A DNA stretch of 64,000 nucleotides from Rahnella inusitata. GTDB taxonomy: Bacteria > Pseudomonadota > Gammaproteobacteria > Enterobacterales > Enterobacteriaceae. Below are positions 10,149 through 19,879 of this stretch, one piece after another. The number at the start of each line of letters is the position of its first letter. The stretch's first letter is position 1. A program made the translations under genes and the position numbers. The notes under the pieces are model-generated. The model made no database searches, had not been told where the DNA came from, and saw only the letters and a list, made by a program, of their open reading frames with translations. The stretch spans positions 1 to 64,000 of the forward strand of contig NZ_JYDE01000025.1 of assembly GCF_003263515.1 (NCBI RefSeq). Direction: 5' to 3'.

Positions 10149-10198
10149 TGTGAAATACTGCACACAGGAACCTGATGTGACGTGTTCAAATAGTCACA
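10149..10198 (+). promoter_or_regulatory. deoP2 region: promoter-proximal CRP site and DeoR-like operator
   Basis: TGTGA-N6-GCACA at 10149-10164 fits CRP. If it sits at about -40, transcription starts near 10197. TGTTCAAATAGTCACA at 10183-10198 matches the DeoR operator at about 11 of 16 positions and would overlap the -10 region. The following leader (about 200 bases) contains two short hairpins (10203-10218 and one within 10250-10275) before the deoC ribosome-binding site. Confidence 0.65.
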
Positions 10199-10407
10199 AC
10201 GAATTGGCGTTAGCCAATCCAAGCGCGGTGAGAAGGATCTCAGTTGCCGCGTAAGCCGCTAAAGCGCTTACGCACGCTATCTTCAAGGAACCAAGTCCGC
10301 TCGCCAACCGTGCAGAATTCTTCTCCGACGTTAACCGCCGAAAGGAATTCATGACTGTATGCTCAGTTCTGGCTGGTCGCTGGAATTGAAAATTGTTGGA
10401 GAGTTAT

Positions 10408-11187
10408 ATGACCGATTTAACCGCCGCAGCACAACGTGCGCTGAACCTGATGGATTTAACCACCCTGAACGAAGACGACACCGATGCAAAAGTGATCGCG
10501 CTTTGTCACCAGGCGAAAAGCCCGGCAGGTAACACTGCTGCTGTTTGTATTTATCCTCGTTTTATTCCGATTGCCCGTAAAACCCTGCGCGAGCAAGGCA
10601 CGCCGGACATCCGCATTGCCACCGTGACCAACTTCCCGCACGGTAATGACGATCTCGAGATAGCACTGGCCGAAACTCGCGCCGCCATCGCCTACGGCGC
10701 TGACGAAGTGGACGTGGTTTTCCCTTACCGCGCACTGATGGCCGGTAACGAGCAGGTCGGTTTTGAGATGGTCAAACAGTGCAAAGAAGCCTGTGCTGCT
10801 GCCAACGTATTGCTGAAAGTGATCATCGAAACCGGTGAACTCAAGCAAGACGCGCTGATCCGCAAAGCCTCTGAAATCGCTATCAAAGCAGGCGCTGACT
10901 TCATCAAAACCTCCACCGGTAAAGTGCCGGAAAACGCTACATTGCACAGTGCTGAGCTGATGATGAGCGTGATCGCTGAAATGGGCGTGGGCAAAGACGT
11001 AGGTTTCAAACCTGCCGGTGGCGTGAAAACCGCTGAAGATGCTGCGCAATATCTGGCGCTGGCTGACCGTCTGCTGGGCCGCGAATGGGCTGACGCACGT
11101 CACTTCCGTTTCGGTGCATCCAGCCTGCTGGCAAGCCTGCTGACCACTCTGGGTCACGCTGGCCAGAAAGCCACCAGCAGCTATTGA
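10408..11187 (+). CDS. deoC: deoxyribose-phosphate aldolase
   Basis: DeoC cleaves 2-deoxyribose-5-phosphate to glyceraldehyde-3-phosphate and acetaldehyde, the last step of deoxynucleoside catabolism. The 259-residue class I aldolase has the Schiff-base lysine in FIKTSTGK and the GFKPAGGV phosphate/catalytic segment. The start at ATG 10408 (MTDLTAAAQ) has GGAG upstream and gives the E. coli length. It is the first gene of deoCAB and is controlled by the deoP1/P2 region. Confidence 0.97.
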   Translation: MTDLTAAAQRALNLMDLTTLNEDDTDAKVIALCHQAKSPAGNTAAVCIYPRFIPIARKTLREQGTPDIRIATVTNFPHGNDDLEIALAETRAAIAYGADEVDVVFPYRALMAGNEQVGFEMVKQCKEACAAANVLLKVIIETGELKQDALIRKASEIAIKAGADFIKTSTGKVPENATLHSAELMMSVIAEMGVGKDVGFKPAGGVKTAEDAAQYLALADRLLGREWADARHFRFGASSLLASLLTTLGHAGQKATSSY

Positions 11188-11293
11188 TCACCACGGCACC
11201 GCGTCTGCGGTGCGCATCTTTCGGGGCGCTGCCATGCGGCGCTCACACATTCAGCGTCCAGATTTTGGCGTTCAGCTCAGGCAGGGGGATACC

Positions 11294-12622
11294 TTGTTTC
11301 TCGCACAAGAAATTATTCGTAAAAAACGTGATGGCCATCCTTTAAGTGACGAAGAGATTCGTTTCTTTGTGAACGGTATTCGCGACAGTCAGGTTTCAGA
11401 AGGTCAGATTGCCGCACTGGCGATGACTATCTATTTCAACGACATGACCATGAATGAGCGCGTTTCGCTGACCATGGCCATGCGCGATTCCGGTACCGTT
11501 TTGAACTGGAAAAGCCTGAACCTGAACGGCCCGATTGTGGATAAACATTCCACCGGCGGCGTGGGTGACGTGACGTCTCTGATGTTAGGCCCGATGGTTG
11601 CCGCCTGTGGCGGTTACGTACCGATGATCTCAGGCCGTGGCCTGGGCCATACCGGCGGTACGTTGGATAAACTCGAAGCTATTCCTGGCTTTGATATCTT
11701 CCCGGATGACAGCCGTTTTCGCAGCATTATTCAGGACGTCGGCGTGGCGATTATCGGCCAGACCAGCTCGCTGGCACCGGCGGACAAACGCTTCTACGCG
11801 ACCCGCGATATTACCGCGACCGTGGATTCCATTCCGCTTATCACGGCGTCGATCCTCGCCAAGAAACTGGCTGAAGGTCTGGATGCGCTGGTCATGGACG
11901 TCAAAGTCGGTTCCGGTGCATTTATGCCGACCTACCAGCTGTCCGAAGATCTGGCCCAGTCAATTGCCGATGTGGCAAACGGCGCAGGCTGCAAAACCAC
12001 CGCGCTGCTCACCGACATGAATCAGGTGCTGGCTTCGAGTGCCGGTAATGCAGTCGAAGTGCGCGAAGCCGTGCGCTTCCTGACCGGCGAATACCGCAAT
12101 CCGCGCCTGCTAGAAGTGACCATGGCGCTTTGCGTAGAAATGCTGATCTCCGGCGGTCTGGCAACAGACGACGCCGACGCCCGCAGCAAACTGCAGGCGG
12201 TGCTGGATAACGGCAAAGCGGCAGAAATCTTTGGCCGCATGATTGCGGCACAGAAAGGTCCGGCGGACTTTATCGAGAATTACGATCGCTATCTGCCACA
12301 GGCCACACTGAGCAAACCGGTGTTCGCCGAAACCAACGGCATCGTCAGTGCGATGGATACCCGCGCGCTGGGTATGGCGGTGGTGTCACTGGGCGGTGGT
12401 CGTCGTCGTGCCAGCGATCCTATCGACTACAGCGTCGGTCTGACCCATATGGCGCAGCTCGGCCAGCAGGTCGATACGCGTCAGCCACTGGCGATGATTC
12501 ACGCCAACAGCGAAAACGCGTGGCAGCAGGCTGCCGCAGAAGTGCGCGCCGCCATTGTCCTGAGTGATAAAGCGCCGGAAAGCACGCCGGTGGTGTATCG
12601 CCGGATCGGCGGCAACGCTTGA
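11294..12622 (+). CDS. deoA: thymidine phosphorylase
   Basis: DeoA converts thymidine and phosphate to thymine and 2-deoxyribose-1-phosphate. The 442-residue protein carries the family signature [16 protein letters not shown] and the KHSTGGVGD phosphate-binding motif. The start is a TTG at 11294 ([14 protein letters not shown]). A very strong ribosome-binding site (AGGGGGAT) lies 3 bases before it, and the N-terminus then aligns with E. coli. An upstream in-frame ATG is not conserved. It follows deoC by about 106 bases, within the same operon. Confidence 0.96.
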   Translation: MFLAQEIIRKKRDGHPLSDEEIRFFVNGIRDSQVSEGQIAALAMTIYFNDMTMNERVSLTMAMRDSGTVLNWKSLNLNGPIVDKHSTGGVGDVTSLMLGPMVAACGGYVPMISGRGLGHTGGTLDKLEAIPGFDIFPDDSRFRSIIQDVGVAIIGQTSSLAPADKRFYATRDITATVDSIPLITASILAKKLAEGLDALVMDVKVGSGAFMPTYQLSEDLAQSIADVANGAGCKTTALLTDMNQVLASSAGNAVEVREAVRFLTGEYRNPRLLEVTMALCVEMLISGGLATDDADARSKLQAVLDNGKAAEIFGRMIAAQKGPADFIENYDRYLPQATLSKPVFAETNGIVSAMDTRALGMAVVSLGGGRRRASDPIDYSVGLTHMAQLGQQVDTRQPLAMIHANSENAWQQAAAEVRAAIVLSDKAPESTPVVYRRIGGNA

Positions 12623-12710
12623 TTTCAGGCGGTCTCGCCCCCATTTAAGACTGATCAGGTACGCGGCAGTTCCGCGTGACCCAATGCGTAACCATTCGCA
12701 GGAGAGCAAA

Positions 12711-13934
12711 ATGAAACGTACATTTATCATGGTGTTAGACTCATTCGGTATCGGTGCCAGTGAAGATGCCGAACGCTTTGGCGATACAGGCTCCGACACC
12801 CTGGGCCATATCGCGGCTGCCTGTGCGCGTGGCGACGCCGACAAAGGTCGCAAAGGGCCGCTGAATCTGCCGAACCTGACCCGTCTGGGCCTGGCGAAAG
12901 CCGCTGAAGAATCTACCGGTAAAATTCCTGACGGCATGGACGGTGATTCTGAAATCACCGGTGCGTATGCCTACGCCAGCGAATTGTCTTCCGGTAAAGA
13001 TACCCCGTCAGGTCACTGGGAAATTGCCGGTGTGCCTGTACTGTTCGAGTGGGGCTATTTCAGCGACACCACCAACAGCTTCCCACAAGAGCTGCTGGAC
13101 AAACTGGTCGAGCGCGCCAATCTGCCGGGCTACCTTGGCAACTGTCACTCCTCCGGTACCGTTGTGCTGGATGATTTAGGCGAAGAACACATGAAAACCG
13201 GTAAGCCGATTTTCTACACTTCTGCCGATTCCGTTTTCCAGATAGCCTGCCACGAAGAAACTTTCGGATTAGATCGTCTATATCAACTGTGCGAAATCGC
13301 CCGTGAAGAGCTGACAGAAGGCGGCTACAACATTGGCCGCGTTATTGCCCGTCCGTTCATCGGCGACAAAGCAGGTAACTTCGAGCGTACCGGTAACCGC
13401 CACGACTTAGCGGTGGAACCACCGGCACCGACCATCCTGAAAAAGCTGGTCGATGAGAAAAACGGCCATGTGGTGTCCGTTGGTAAAATCGCCGATATTT
13501 ACGCGCAGGTCGGTATCACCAAAAAAGTGAAAGCCACCGGTCTGGACGCGCTGTTTGATGCGACCATCAAAGAAATGAAAGAAGCCGGCGATAAGACCAT
13601 CGTCTTCACCAACTTCGTTGATTTTGATTCCTCTTACGGCCACCGTCGTGATGTTCCGGGCTACGCTGCGGCACTGGAGTTGTTTGACCGTCGCATGCCG
13701 GAGTTGCTGGAACTGGTGAAAGAAGATGACATCATCATCTTCACCGCTGACCACGGCTGTGACCCGACATGGCGCGGTACGGATCATACCCGTGAGCACA
13801 TTCCGGTGTTAATCTACGGCCCGAAAGTGAAACCGGGCTCGCTGGGCCACCGCGAAACCTTCGCGGATATTGGTCAGACGGTCGCGAAATACTTCGACTT
13901 GTCACCAATGGACTACGGTAAATCCATGCTGTAA
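12711..13934 (+). CDS. deoB: phosphopentomutase
   Basis: DeoB interconverts (deoxy)ribose-1-phosphate and (deoxy)ribose-5-phosphate, linking DeoA/DeoD products to DeoC. It belongs to the alkaline phosphatase-like metalloenzymes. The 407-residue protein shows the N-terminal metal site MVLDSFGIG and the C-terminal metal ligands TADHGCDP and DHTREH. The ATG at 12711 has AGGAG 6 bases upstream. It follows deoA by 88 bases and precedes an intergenic terminator. Confidence 0.97.
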   Translation: MKRTFIMVLDSFGIGASEDAERFGDTGSDTLGHIAAACARGDADKGRKGPLNLPNLTRLGLAKAAEESTGKIPDGMDGDSEITGAYAYASELSSGKDTPSGHWEIAGVPVLFEWGYFSDTTNSFPQELLDKLVERANLPGYLGNCHSSGTVVLDDLGEEHMKTGKPIFYTSADSVFQIACHEETFGLDRLYQLCEIAREELTEGGYNIGRVIARPFIGDKAGNFERTGNRHDLAVEPPAPTILKKLVDEKNGHVVSVGKIADIYAQVGITKKVKATGLDALFDATIKEMKEAGDKTIVFTNFVDFDSSYGHRRDVPGYAAALELFDRRMPELLELVKEDDIIIFTADHGCDPTWRGTDHTREHIPVLIYGPKVKPGSLGHRETFADIGQTVAKYFDLSPMDYGKSML

Positions 13935-13944
13935 GACTTTGCAT

Positions 13945-13979
13945 ACGCGGCCAGTACATTGAATACTGGCCGCGTTTTT
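13945..13979 (+). terminator. strong hairpin terminator between deoB and deoD
   Basis: A perfect 12-bp stem (ACGCGGCCAGTA / TACTGGCCGCGT) with a 7-base loop, followed by TTTTT. It should reduce readthrough from deoCAB into deoD. Confidence 0.85.
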
Positions 13980-14018
13980 ATGATGAATGTGATACCTCGC
14001 TGATTAAGGAATAAAAAG

Positions 14019-14738
14019 ATGGCAACTCCACACATTAATGCTGAAATGGGCGACTTTGCTGACGTAGTGCTGATGCCGGGAGATCCGCTGCGCGCCAAGC
14101 ACATCGCGGAAACGTTCCTGCAAGACGTTAAGCAGGTGAACGACGTGCGTGGCATGTTGGGTTTCACCGGCACGTACAAAGGCCGCAGAATTTCAGTTAT
14201 GGGCCACGGCATGGGCATTCCTTCTTGCTCAATTTATGCCAAAGAGTTGATTACCGAATTCGGCGTGAAAAAAATCATCCGCGTGGGTTCTTGTGGCGCT
14301 GTGCGTGCAGACATCAAACTGCGCGATATCGTCATCGGTATGGGTGCCTGCACCGATTCCAAAGTGAACCGCATGCGTTTTAAAGACCACGACTATGCCG
14401 CAATCGCTGATTACGACATGGTGCGTAACGCCGCTGATGCCGCTAAAGCGAAAGGTATTCACGCCCGCGTAGGTAACATCTTCTCCGCAGATCTGTTCTA
14501 TACACCAGACCCGCAAATGTTCGACGTGATGGAAAAATACGGCATCCTGGGCGTAGAAATGGAAGCCGCCGGTATCTACGGCGTGGCAGCAGAATTCGGT
14601 GCAAAAGCGCTGACCATCTGTACCGTTTCCGACCATATCCGTACTCATGAGCAAACGACCGCTGCTGAACGCCAGACGACCTTCAACGACATGGTTGAAA
14701 TCGCGCTGGAATCCGTTCTGCTGGGCGATAAAGAATAA
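14019..14738 (+). CDS. deoD: purine-nucleoside phosphorylase
   Basis: DeoD phosphorolyses purine (deoxy)nucleosides to base plus (deoxy)ribose-1-phosphate. The 239-residue product is a trimeric-fold PNP (hexamer in E. coli). It has the [10 protein letters not shown] phosphate loop, GHGMGIPS, and the EMEAAGIYG ribose-binding segment, with SDHIRT carrying the catalytic aspartate. It starts 84 bases after deoB, beyond a strong hairpin, so some expression may come from its own promoter in the gap. Confidence 0.97.
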   Translation: MATPHINAEMGDFADVVLMPGDPLRAKHIAETFLQDVKQVNDVRGMLGFTGTYKGRRISVMGHGMGIPSCSIYAKELITEFGVKKIIRVGSCGAVRADIKLRDIVIGMGACTDSKVNRMRFKDHDYAAIADYDMVRNAADAAKAKGIHARVGNIFSADLFYTPDPQMFDVMEKYGILGVEMEAAGIYGVAAEFGAKALTICTVSDHIRTHEQTTAAERQTTFNDMVEIALESVLLGDKE

Positions 14739-14762
14739 GTTCTGCCGCATTGTCGCAGAATT

Positions 14763-14792
14763 AAAAACGGGCGCCGGAAGGCGCCCGTTTTG
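14763..14792 (+). terminator. terminator of the deo operon
   Basis: A 12-bp stem AAAACGGGCGCC / GGCGCCCGTTTT with a GGAA tetraloop, 25 bases after deoD. Confidence 0.85.
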
Positions 14793-14845
14793 CTATGTAA
14801 TGAGATATGCATTCCCTGAGGTAACGCGTTATCTGATTATTTGAA

Positions 14846-15637
14846 TCACTTAGGTTTGCTGCGTTTCAGGCTACGGTAGGCGGCCTGCGCGGCTTCTTTG
14901 GTTTGCGCTTCGGTGGCCGGTTTCGCTGGCGCCACTTCGGCGTCGGGTTCGGTCAGGTTCAGCGTCGGCGGCGGGCCAAAATCGTCAGGAGCTTCTTCTT
15001 CCGGCTCATCATCTTCTTTCACCGGTTTACTGGCCGTCAGCAGGAACGGCGATTGCTGCCAGCGTGAACGGCGCCCCTGCAACAGCGTGCGTGCGAGTAT
15101 AATGCCGACACCCAACGCGGCCAGCATCATCAGGCGCAGCAGGTTGGTGGTGTTATCCACCTGTTTGGATTCGGTCGCCAGCACGTGCGTATCCAGTGTG
15201 ATGCGCAAAAAACCGCTCGGCCCGCTCTTGTCTTCGATAGGCACCACAATCTGATGGTTGAAGTAGCTGCCCGCGCGTTTGCCGTCGAGTGAAAGACGAT
15301 CGCGCACCGGCACCTGTTCACCCGCATGGGCGACCAGCGAGCCGTCCGATTCATAAACGCTGGCGTCGAGAATGCGGCTGCCGTCGGTGAGCTGACTCAA
15401 AATAGTGGAAATTTGTGCGATATCCGCGCCATCATTGTCGCTGTCCATTAATGGCGCGAGCGAAAATGCCACCTGTTTGGCGAGCGTTTGGGCGAGTTGC
15501 TCGACCTGCGTAGATCGGGCGAGCTGATGCCCCAGGCTGAAGTAGGAAGCGCCTTGCATAAGAATGACTAATAACGCCAGGCTAATCAATACGATAGCAG
15601 CGCGGTGCAGGCGAAATTTGAGTTTGGCCTTTGCCAT
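14846..15637 (-). CDS. smp: membrane protein Smp (YtjB)
   Basis: Smp/YtjB is an inner-membrane protein of unknown precise role, divergent from serB in enterobacteria. The 263-residue product has one N-terminal transmembrane helix (about 13-33) and a periplasmic domain of roughly 130 residues. A second helix lies near 167-186. Its cytoplasmic tail is rich in acidic residues, proline and lysine (EDDEPEEEAPDDF...). The tail makes it about 50 residues longer than E. coli Smp. GGAAACGG precedes the ATG. Confidence 0.88.
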   Translation of the reverse strand: MAKAKLKFRLHRAAIVLISLALLVILMQGASYFSLGHQLARSTQVEQLAQTLAKQVAFSLAPLMDSDNDGADIAQISTILSQLTDGSRILDASVYESDGSLVAHAGEQVPVRDRLSLDGKRAGSYFNHQIVVPIEDKSGPSGFLRITLDTHVLATESKQVDNTTNLLRLMMLAALGVGIILARTLLQGRRSRWQQSPFLLTASKPVKEDDEPEEEAPDDFGPPPTLNLTEPDAEVAPAKPATEAQTKEAAQAAYRSLKRSKPK

Positions 15638-15783
15638 TCCGTTTCCTTGCGTTTTTCGATGACTTTAATGTTGCCAGAAGCGGCAGCGATAAGGTAGCTT
15701 GATGCCTTCTTTTATCGGCGACGCCCTGCCTTTTCTACCGTTTTTTCATTGTCGTTTTAACAAACCAATCTACCGGAGTAATC

Positions 15784-16749
15784 ATGCCAAACAGTCTGAC
15801 CTATTGCGATCTTCCCGCGGAGATCCACCAATGGCCGGGACTTCCCCTTTCATTGAGCGGTGATGAAGTGATGCCGCTGGATTACCGGGCAGGACACACC
15901 GGGTGGCTTCTGTACGGTAGAAAACTCGATAAAATCAGCATTACACAGTTCCAGCGCCAGTTAGGGCGCGCTCTGGTCATTGTCAGCGCGTGGGCGGTGG
16001 AAGGCTATCAGGTGGTGCGTCTGGCCGGGTCACTGACGGCGGATGCGCAAAAACTGGCGGAATCCTTTGAGTTTGACGTCACGCAGCTCGGTAAAGTGCC
16101 TTACCTGCGCACGCCGGGCCTGCTGGTGATGGACATGGATTCTACCGCGATTGAGATTGAATGCATCGATGAAATTGCCAAACTGGCGGGCGTCGGTGAA
16201 CAGGTGTCAGAAGTGACCGAACGCGCAATGCGCGGCGAGCTGGATTTCTCCGCCAGCCTGCGTCAGCGCGTCGCTACGCTTAAGGACGCCGATGCCAGCA
16301 TTCTGCAACAGGTGCGTGAAACCCTGCCGCTGATGCCGGGGCTGACGGTCATGGTTCAGCGTTTGCAGGAAGCGGGCTGGCACGTGGCGATTGCGTCCGG
16401 CGGCTTTACTTATTACGCCGAATACCTGCGCGATAAGCTGAATCTGGTGGATGTGGCCGCCAACGAGTTGGAAATCCGTAACGGCAAACTGACTGGCCGC
16501 GTGATCGGGCCGATTGTCGATGCACAATACAAAGCCGATACGCTGCTGAAACTGGCCGAAAAGCTGGAAATCCCGCATGAACAAACTGTGGCGATTGGCG
16601 ACGGTGCCAACGATCTGAAAATGATGGCCGTCGCGGGCATGGGCATTGCCTATCACGCCAAACCAAAAGTCTACGAACAGGCGGAAGTGTGCATCCGTCA
16701 TGCGGATTTGCTGGGGGTTTTGTGTATTCTCAGCGGAAGTCAGTCCTAG
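15784..16749 (+). CDS. serB: phosphoserine phosphatase
   Basis: SerB performs the last step of serine biosynthesis, hydrolysing O-phosphoserine. The 321-residue HAD-family enzyme has an N-terminal ACT-like region and the nucleophile motif DMDST with D117/D119. The cap domain carries ECIDEIA, followed by ASGGF (motif II) and GDGANDLKM (motif IV). It is divergent from smp and followed 39 bases later by radA, probably co-transcribed. Confidence 0.97.
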   Translation: MPNSLTYCDLPAEIHQWPGLPLSLSGDEVMPLDYRAGHTGWLLYGRKLDKISITQFQRQLGRALVIVSAWAVEGYQVVRLAGSLTADAQKLAESFEFDVTQLGKVPYLRTPGLLVMDMDSTAIEIECIDEIAKLAGVGEQVSEVTERAMRGELDFSASLRQRVATLKDADASILQQVRETLPLMPGLTVMVQRLQEAGWHVAIASGGFTYYAEYLRDKLNLVDVAANELEIRNGKLTGRVIGPIVDAQYKADTLLKLAEKLEIPHEQTVAIGDGANDLKMMAVAGMGIAYHAKPKVYEQAEVCIRHADLLGVLCILSGSQS

Positions 16750-16788
16750 TCAGCAAATACAGAACGCTAATAAACAAAGAGGTAAGTT

Positions 16789-18171
16789 GTGGCTAAAGCT
16801 CCAAAACGTGCATTTGTGTGTAATGAATGTGGCGCAGACTATCCGCGCTGGCAAGGGCAGTGTAGTGCCTGTCAGGCCTGGAACAGCATTACTGAAATCC
16901 GTTTGGCGGCTTCTCCGACCGTGGCGCGCAACGAACGCCTGACCGGTTATGCGGGCGATGCGGGCGTCAGCCGCGTGCAAAAGCTCTCGGACATCAGCCT
17001 CGATGAACTTCCGCGTTTCAGCACCGGTTTTAAAGAGTTTGACCGCGTGCTCGGCGGCGGCGTGGTGCCGGGAAGCGCGATTCTGATCGGCGGGAATCCC
17101 GGCGCCGGTAAAAGTACCTTGCTGCTGCAAATTCTGTGTCATCTCAGCGAAAACATGAAAACGCTGTACGTCACCGGGGAAGAATCGCTGCAACAGGTCG
17201 CGATGCGCGCCCACCGTCTCGGGTTGCCGACGGCCAACATGAACATGCTTTCGGAAACCAGCATCGAGCAGATTTGTGAAATTGCTGATGTTGAAAAACC
17301 GAAACTCATGGTCATCGACTCCATTCAGGTGATGCACATGGCGGATATCCAGTCGTCGCCGGGCACCGTGGCCCAGGTGCGTGAAACGGCGGCTTATCTG
17401 ACACGCTTCGCCAAAACGCGCGGCGTGGCGATCGTGATGGTCGGTCACGTCACCAAAGACGGTTCACTGGCCGGGCCGAAAGTGCTCGAACACTGTATCG
17501 ACTGTTCCGTACTGCTCGATGGCGATGCGGATTCCCGTTTCCGCACATTGCGCAGCCATAAAAACCGTTTTGGCGCGGTGAACGAGCTGGGCGTGTTTGC
17601 CATGACCGAACAAGGTTTACGCGAAGTCAGCAACCCTTCCGCCATCTTCCTCAGCCGCGGCGATGAAATCACCTCGGGCAGTTCTGTCATGGTGCTGTGG
17701 GAAGGCACGCGGCCATTGCTGGTTGAAGTGCAGGCGCTGGTCGATCAGTCGATGATGGGCAATCCGCGCCGCGTGGCCGTGGGCCTTGAGCAGAACCGTC
17801 TGGCTATCCTGCTGGCCGTTTTGCATCGTCACGGCGGGCTGCAGATGGCGGATCAGGATGTTTTCGTCAACGTGGTCGGCGGTGTGAAAGTCACTGAAAC
17901 CAGTGCCGATCTGGCGCTGTTGCTCTCGCTGGTGTCGAGCCTGCGGGACAGGCCGTTGCCGCACGATTTAGTGGTCTTCGGCGAAGTCGGGCTTTCCGGG
18001 GAAATCCGTCCGGTGCCGAGCGGTCAGGAGCGTATAACCGAAGCGGCGAAGCACGGCTTTAAACGTGCCATTGTGCCGCACGCTAACGTGCCGAAAAAAG
18101 TACCTGCCGGTATGCAGGTGTTTGGCGTCAAAAAACTGGCTGATGCGCTGGCGATCCTCGACGATTTGTAA
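16789..18171 (+). CDS. radA: DNA repair protein RadA
   Basis: RadA is a RecA-like ATPase that promotes branch migration of recombination intermediates. The 460-residue protein has an N-terminal zinc finger (C11, C14, C25, C28), Walker A GGNPGAGKST at 101-110 and the RadA-specific KNRFG motif. A C-terminal Lon-protease-like domain (GEVGLSGEIRPV) follows. It starts at a GTG with GAGGTAAG upstream. This is the common serB-radA-nadR arrangement. Confidence 0.97.
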   Translation: MAKAPKRAFVCNECGADYPRWQGQCSACQAWNSITEIRLAASPTVARNERLTGYAGDAGVSRVQKLSDISLDELPRFSTGFKEFDRVLGGGVVPGSAILIGGNPGAGKSTLLLQILCHLSENMKTLYVTGEESLQQVAMRAHRLGLPTANMNMLSETSIEQICEIADVEKPKLMVIDSIQVMHMADIQSSPGTVAQVRETAAYLTRFAKTRGVAIVMVGHVTKDGSLAGPKVLEHCIDCSVLLDGDADSRFRTLRSHKNRFGAVNELGVFAMTEQGLREVSNPSAIFLSRGDEITSGSSVMVLWEGTRPLLVEVQALVDQSMMGNPRRVAVGLEQNRLAILLAVLHRHGGLQMADQDVFVNVVGGVKVTETSADLALLLSLVSSLRDRPLPHDLVVFGEVGLSGEIRPVPSGQERITEAAKHGFKRAIVPHANVPKKVPAGMQVFGVKKLADALAILDDL

Positions 18172-18213
18172 CGGTTATCCGGTGTTCTTTCGCCCTGAGT
18201 TTGTGCTATTTTT

Positions 18214-18231
18214 TGTTTAGTAAAGCAAACA
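18214..18231. promoter_or_regulatory. NadR box upstream of nadR
   Basis: TGTTTA-GTAAAG-CAAACA differs by one base from the NadR operator consensus TGTTTA-N6-TAAACA. It lies 12 bases before the nadR start and just after a possible -10 (TATTTT, 18207-18212; TTCTTT as -35 with 16-bp spacing), so bound NadR could block its own transcription. Confidence 0.75.
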
Positions 18232-18243
18232 TAAGGACAGGGT

Positions 18244-19503
18244 ATGTCTCAGTTCGATTATCTGAAAACCGCGATTAAGCAGCAGGGAAGAACATTACAG
18301 CAGGTGGCAGAGGCCAGCGGGATGACCAAGGGTTATCTGAGCCAGCTGTTGAATGCAAAGATAAAAAGCCCCAGCGCGCAAAAGCTCGAGGCACTGCATC
18401 GCTTCCTCGACCTTGAGTTTCCCCGCCGCGAAAAAAATATTGGCGTGGTGTTCGGCAAGTTTTATCCGCTGCACACCGGCCATATCTATCTGATCCAGCG
18501 CGCCTGTAGTCAGGTCGACGAACTGCACATCATCATGGGCTACGACGAGCCACGCGACCGCGAATTGTTCGAGAACAGTTCGATGTCCCAGCAGCCGACG
18601 GTGAGCGATCGTCTGCGCTGGCTGCTGCAAACCTTCAAATACCAGAAAAATATCCGTATCCACGCCTTTAACGAGGAGGGCATGGAGCCATATCCGCACG
18701 GCTGGGATGTCTGGGGGCGCGGCATCAAAGAGTTCATGGGCCAGAAAGGCATTGAACCGAATACCATTTATTCCAGCGAAGAGGCCGATGCGCCGCAGTA
18801 CCGCGAGCATCTGGGTATTGAAACCGTTTTGATTGACCCGAAACGATCCTTCATGAACATCAGTGGCCGCCAGATCCGTCACGATCCGTTCCGCTACTGG
18901 GATTACATTCCGACCGAAGTGAAGCCGTTCTTTGTGCGTACCGTGGCGGTGTTGGGCGGCGAATCCAGCGGAAAATCGACGCTGGTCAATAAGTTAGCCA
19001 ACATCTTCAACACCACCAGCGCCTGGGAATATGGCCGCGATTATGTGTTCTCACACCTCGGCGGTGACGAGATGGCACTGCAATATTCTGATTATGATAA
19101 AATCGCTCTCGGTCAGGCGCAGTATATTGATTTTGCAGTAAAATATGCCAATAAAGTGGCCTTCATCGATACTGATTTCCTGACCACGCAGGCGTTCTGT
19201 AAAAAGTACGAAGGCCGCGAGCATCCGTTCGTGCAGGCGCTGATGGACGAATACAAATTCGATCTGGTGATCCTGTTGGAAAACAACACGCCGTGGGTCG
19301 CCGACGGTCTGCGCAGTCTGGGCAGCACCACGGACCGCATGTCTTTCCAGAATCTGTTAATCGATATGCTGAAACAAAACAATGTCGATTACGTTCACGT
19401 TGAATCGTCGGATTACGACCAGCGTTTTCTGGAATGTATCGAGCTGGTGCAGAATATGCTGGCCGCCGATACCAGCCGGTTGAACGCGCCGTCCTTGTCC
19501 TGA
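18244..19503 (+). CDS. nadR: trifunctional NAD biosynthesis regulator NadR
   Basis: NadR combines an N-terminal helix-turn-helix repressor domain (residues about 1-60), a central NMN adenylyltransferase-like domain and a C-terminal ribosylnicotinamide kinase. The central domain has GKFYPLHTGH at 71-80 and ISGRQIR near 206-212. The kinase has Walker A GGESSGKST at 238-246. It represses NAD synthesis genes when NAD is high and phosphorylates nicotinamide riboside. The 419-residue length is slightly above E. coli (410), from a C-terminal tail. A matching operator lies directly upstream. Confidence 0.97.
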   Translation: MSQFDYLKTAIKQQGRTLQQVAEASGMTKGYLSQLLNAKIKSPSAQKLEALHRFLDLEFPRREKNIGVVFGKFYPLHTGHIYLIQRACSQVDELHIIMGYDEPRDRELFENSSMSQQPTVSDRLRWLLQTFKYQKNIRIHAFNEEGMEPYPHGWDVWGRGIKEFMGQKGIEPNTIYSSEEADAPQYREHLGIETVLIDPKRSFMNISGRQIRHDPFRYWDYIPTEVKPFFVRTVAVLGGESSGKSTLVNKLANIFNTTSAWEYGRDYVFSHLGGDEMALQYSDYDKIALGQAQYIDFAVKYANKVAFIDTDFLTTQAFCKKYEGREHPFVQALMDEYKFDLVILLENNTPWVADGLRSLGSTTDRMSFQNLLIDMLKQNNVDYVHVESSDYDQRFLECIELVQNMLAADTSRLNAPSLS

Positions 19504-19523
19504 CCCCTGCCAGCCAGAAAGAC

Positions 19524-19560
19524 TAAAAGGCGCTTACTCTGCGGAGTCGGCGCTTTTTTT
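19524..19560 (+). terminator. terminator of nadR
   Basis: A compound stem (outer GCGC/GCGC, inner ACTC/GAGT) flanked by A-rich and T-rich runs, ending in seven T residues. Confidence 0.75.
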
Positions 19561-19879
19561 ATCACTGTCATTTCGGGTTATATAATCATTCATTACATGA
19601 ATGATTTGGCTACTTTGCATTTTTTATAATTATTAATGAATTCATCTGATTATACTTTAATGGAATTTTATTAATTCTGTTTGTAACGCGGATAAATAAA
19701 AAACCAAACTATTTCATACGGTTGAAAAGACATCATTTTTTTCATCATTAATTACGCATTTTATGCGTAAACCCCATTTACGAAATAAAAATACAGTGAC
19801 GACCGTTGAGTTTTATTTGTCAGATTATACTCATTCATTGTGCCTCGCATTCCGGCGGAGGCTTTCTAAGGTGATCAGA
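19561..19879. other. AT-rich intergenic region upstream of the DUF3300 gene
   Basis: About 320 bp of strongly AT-rich sequence with no supportable gene. It contains a perfect palindrome (TCATTCAT-tac-ATGAATGA, 19586-19604), several possible -10 elements, and an in-frame upstream extension of the DUF3300 frame that looks non-coding. Composition contrasts with the GC-rich genes around it and would suit H-NS-type silencing (inference). Confidence 0.5.

Noticed and set aside
10393..10407. deoC start five codons upstream of 10408
   Set aside because: The upstream codon (TTG) lacks a ribosome-binding site, and the family N-terminus begins at MTDL.
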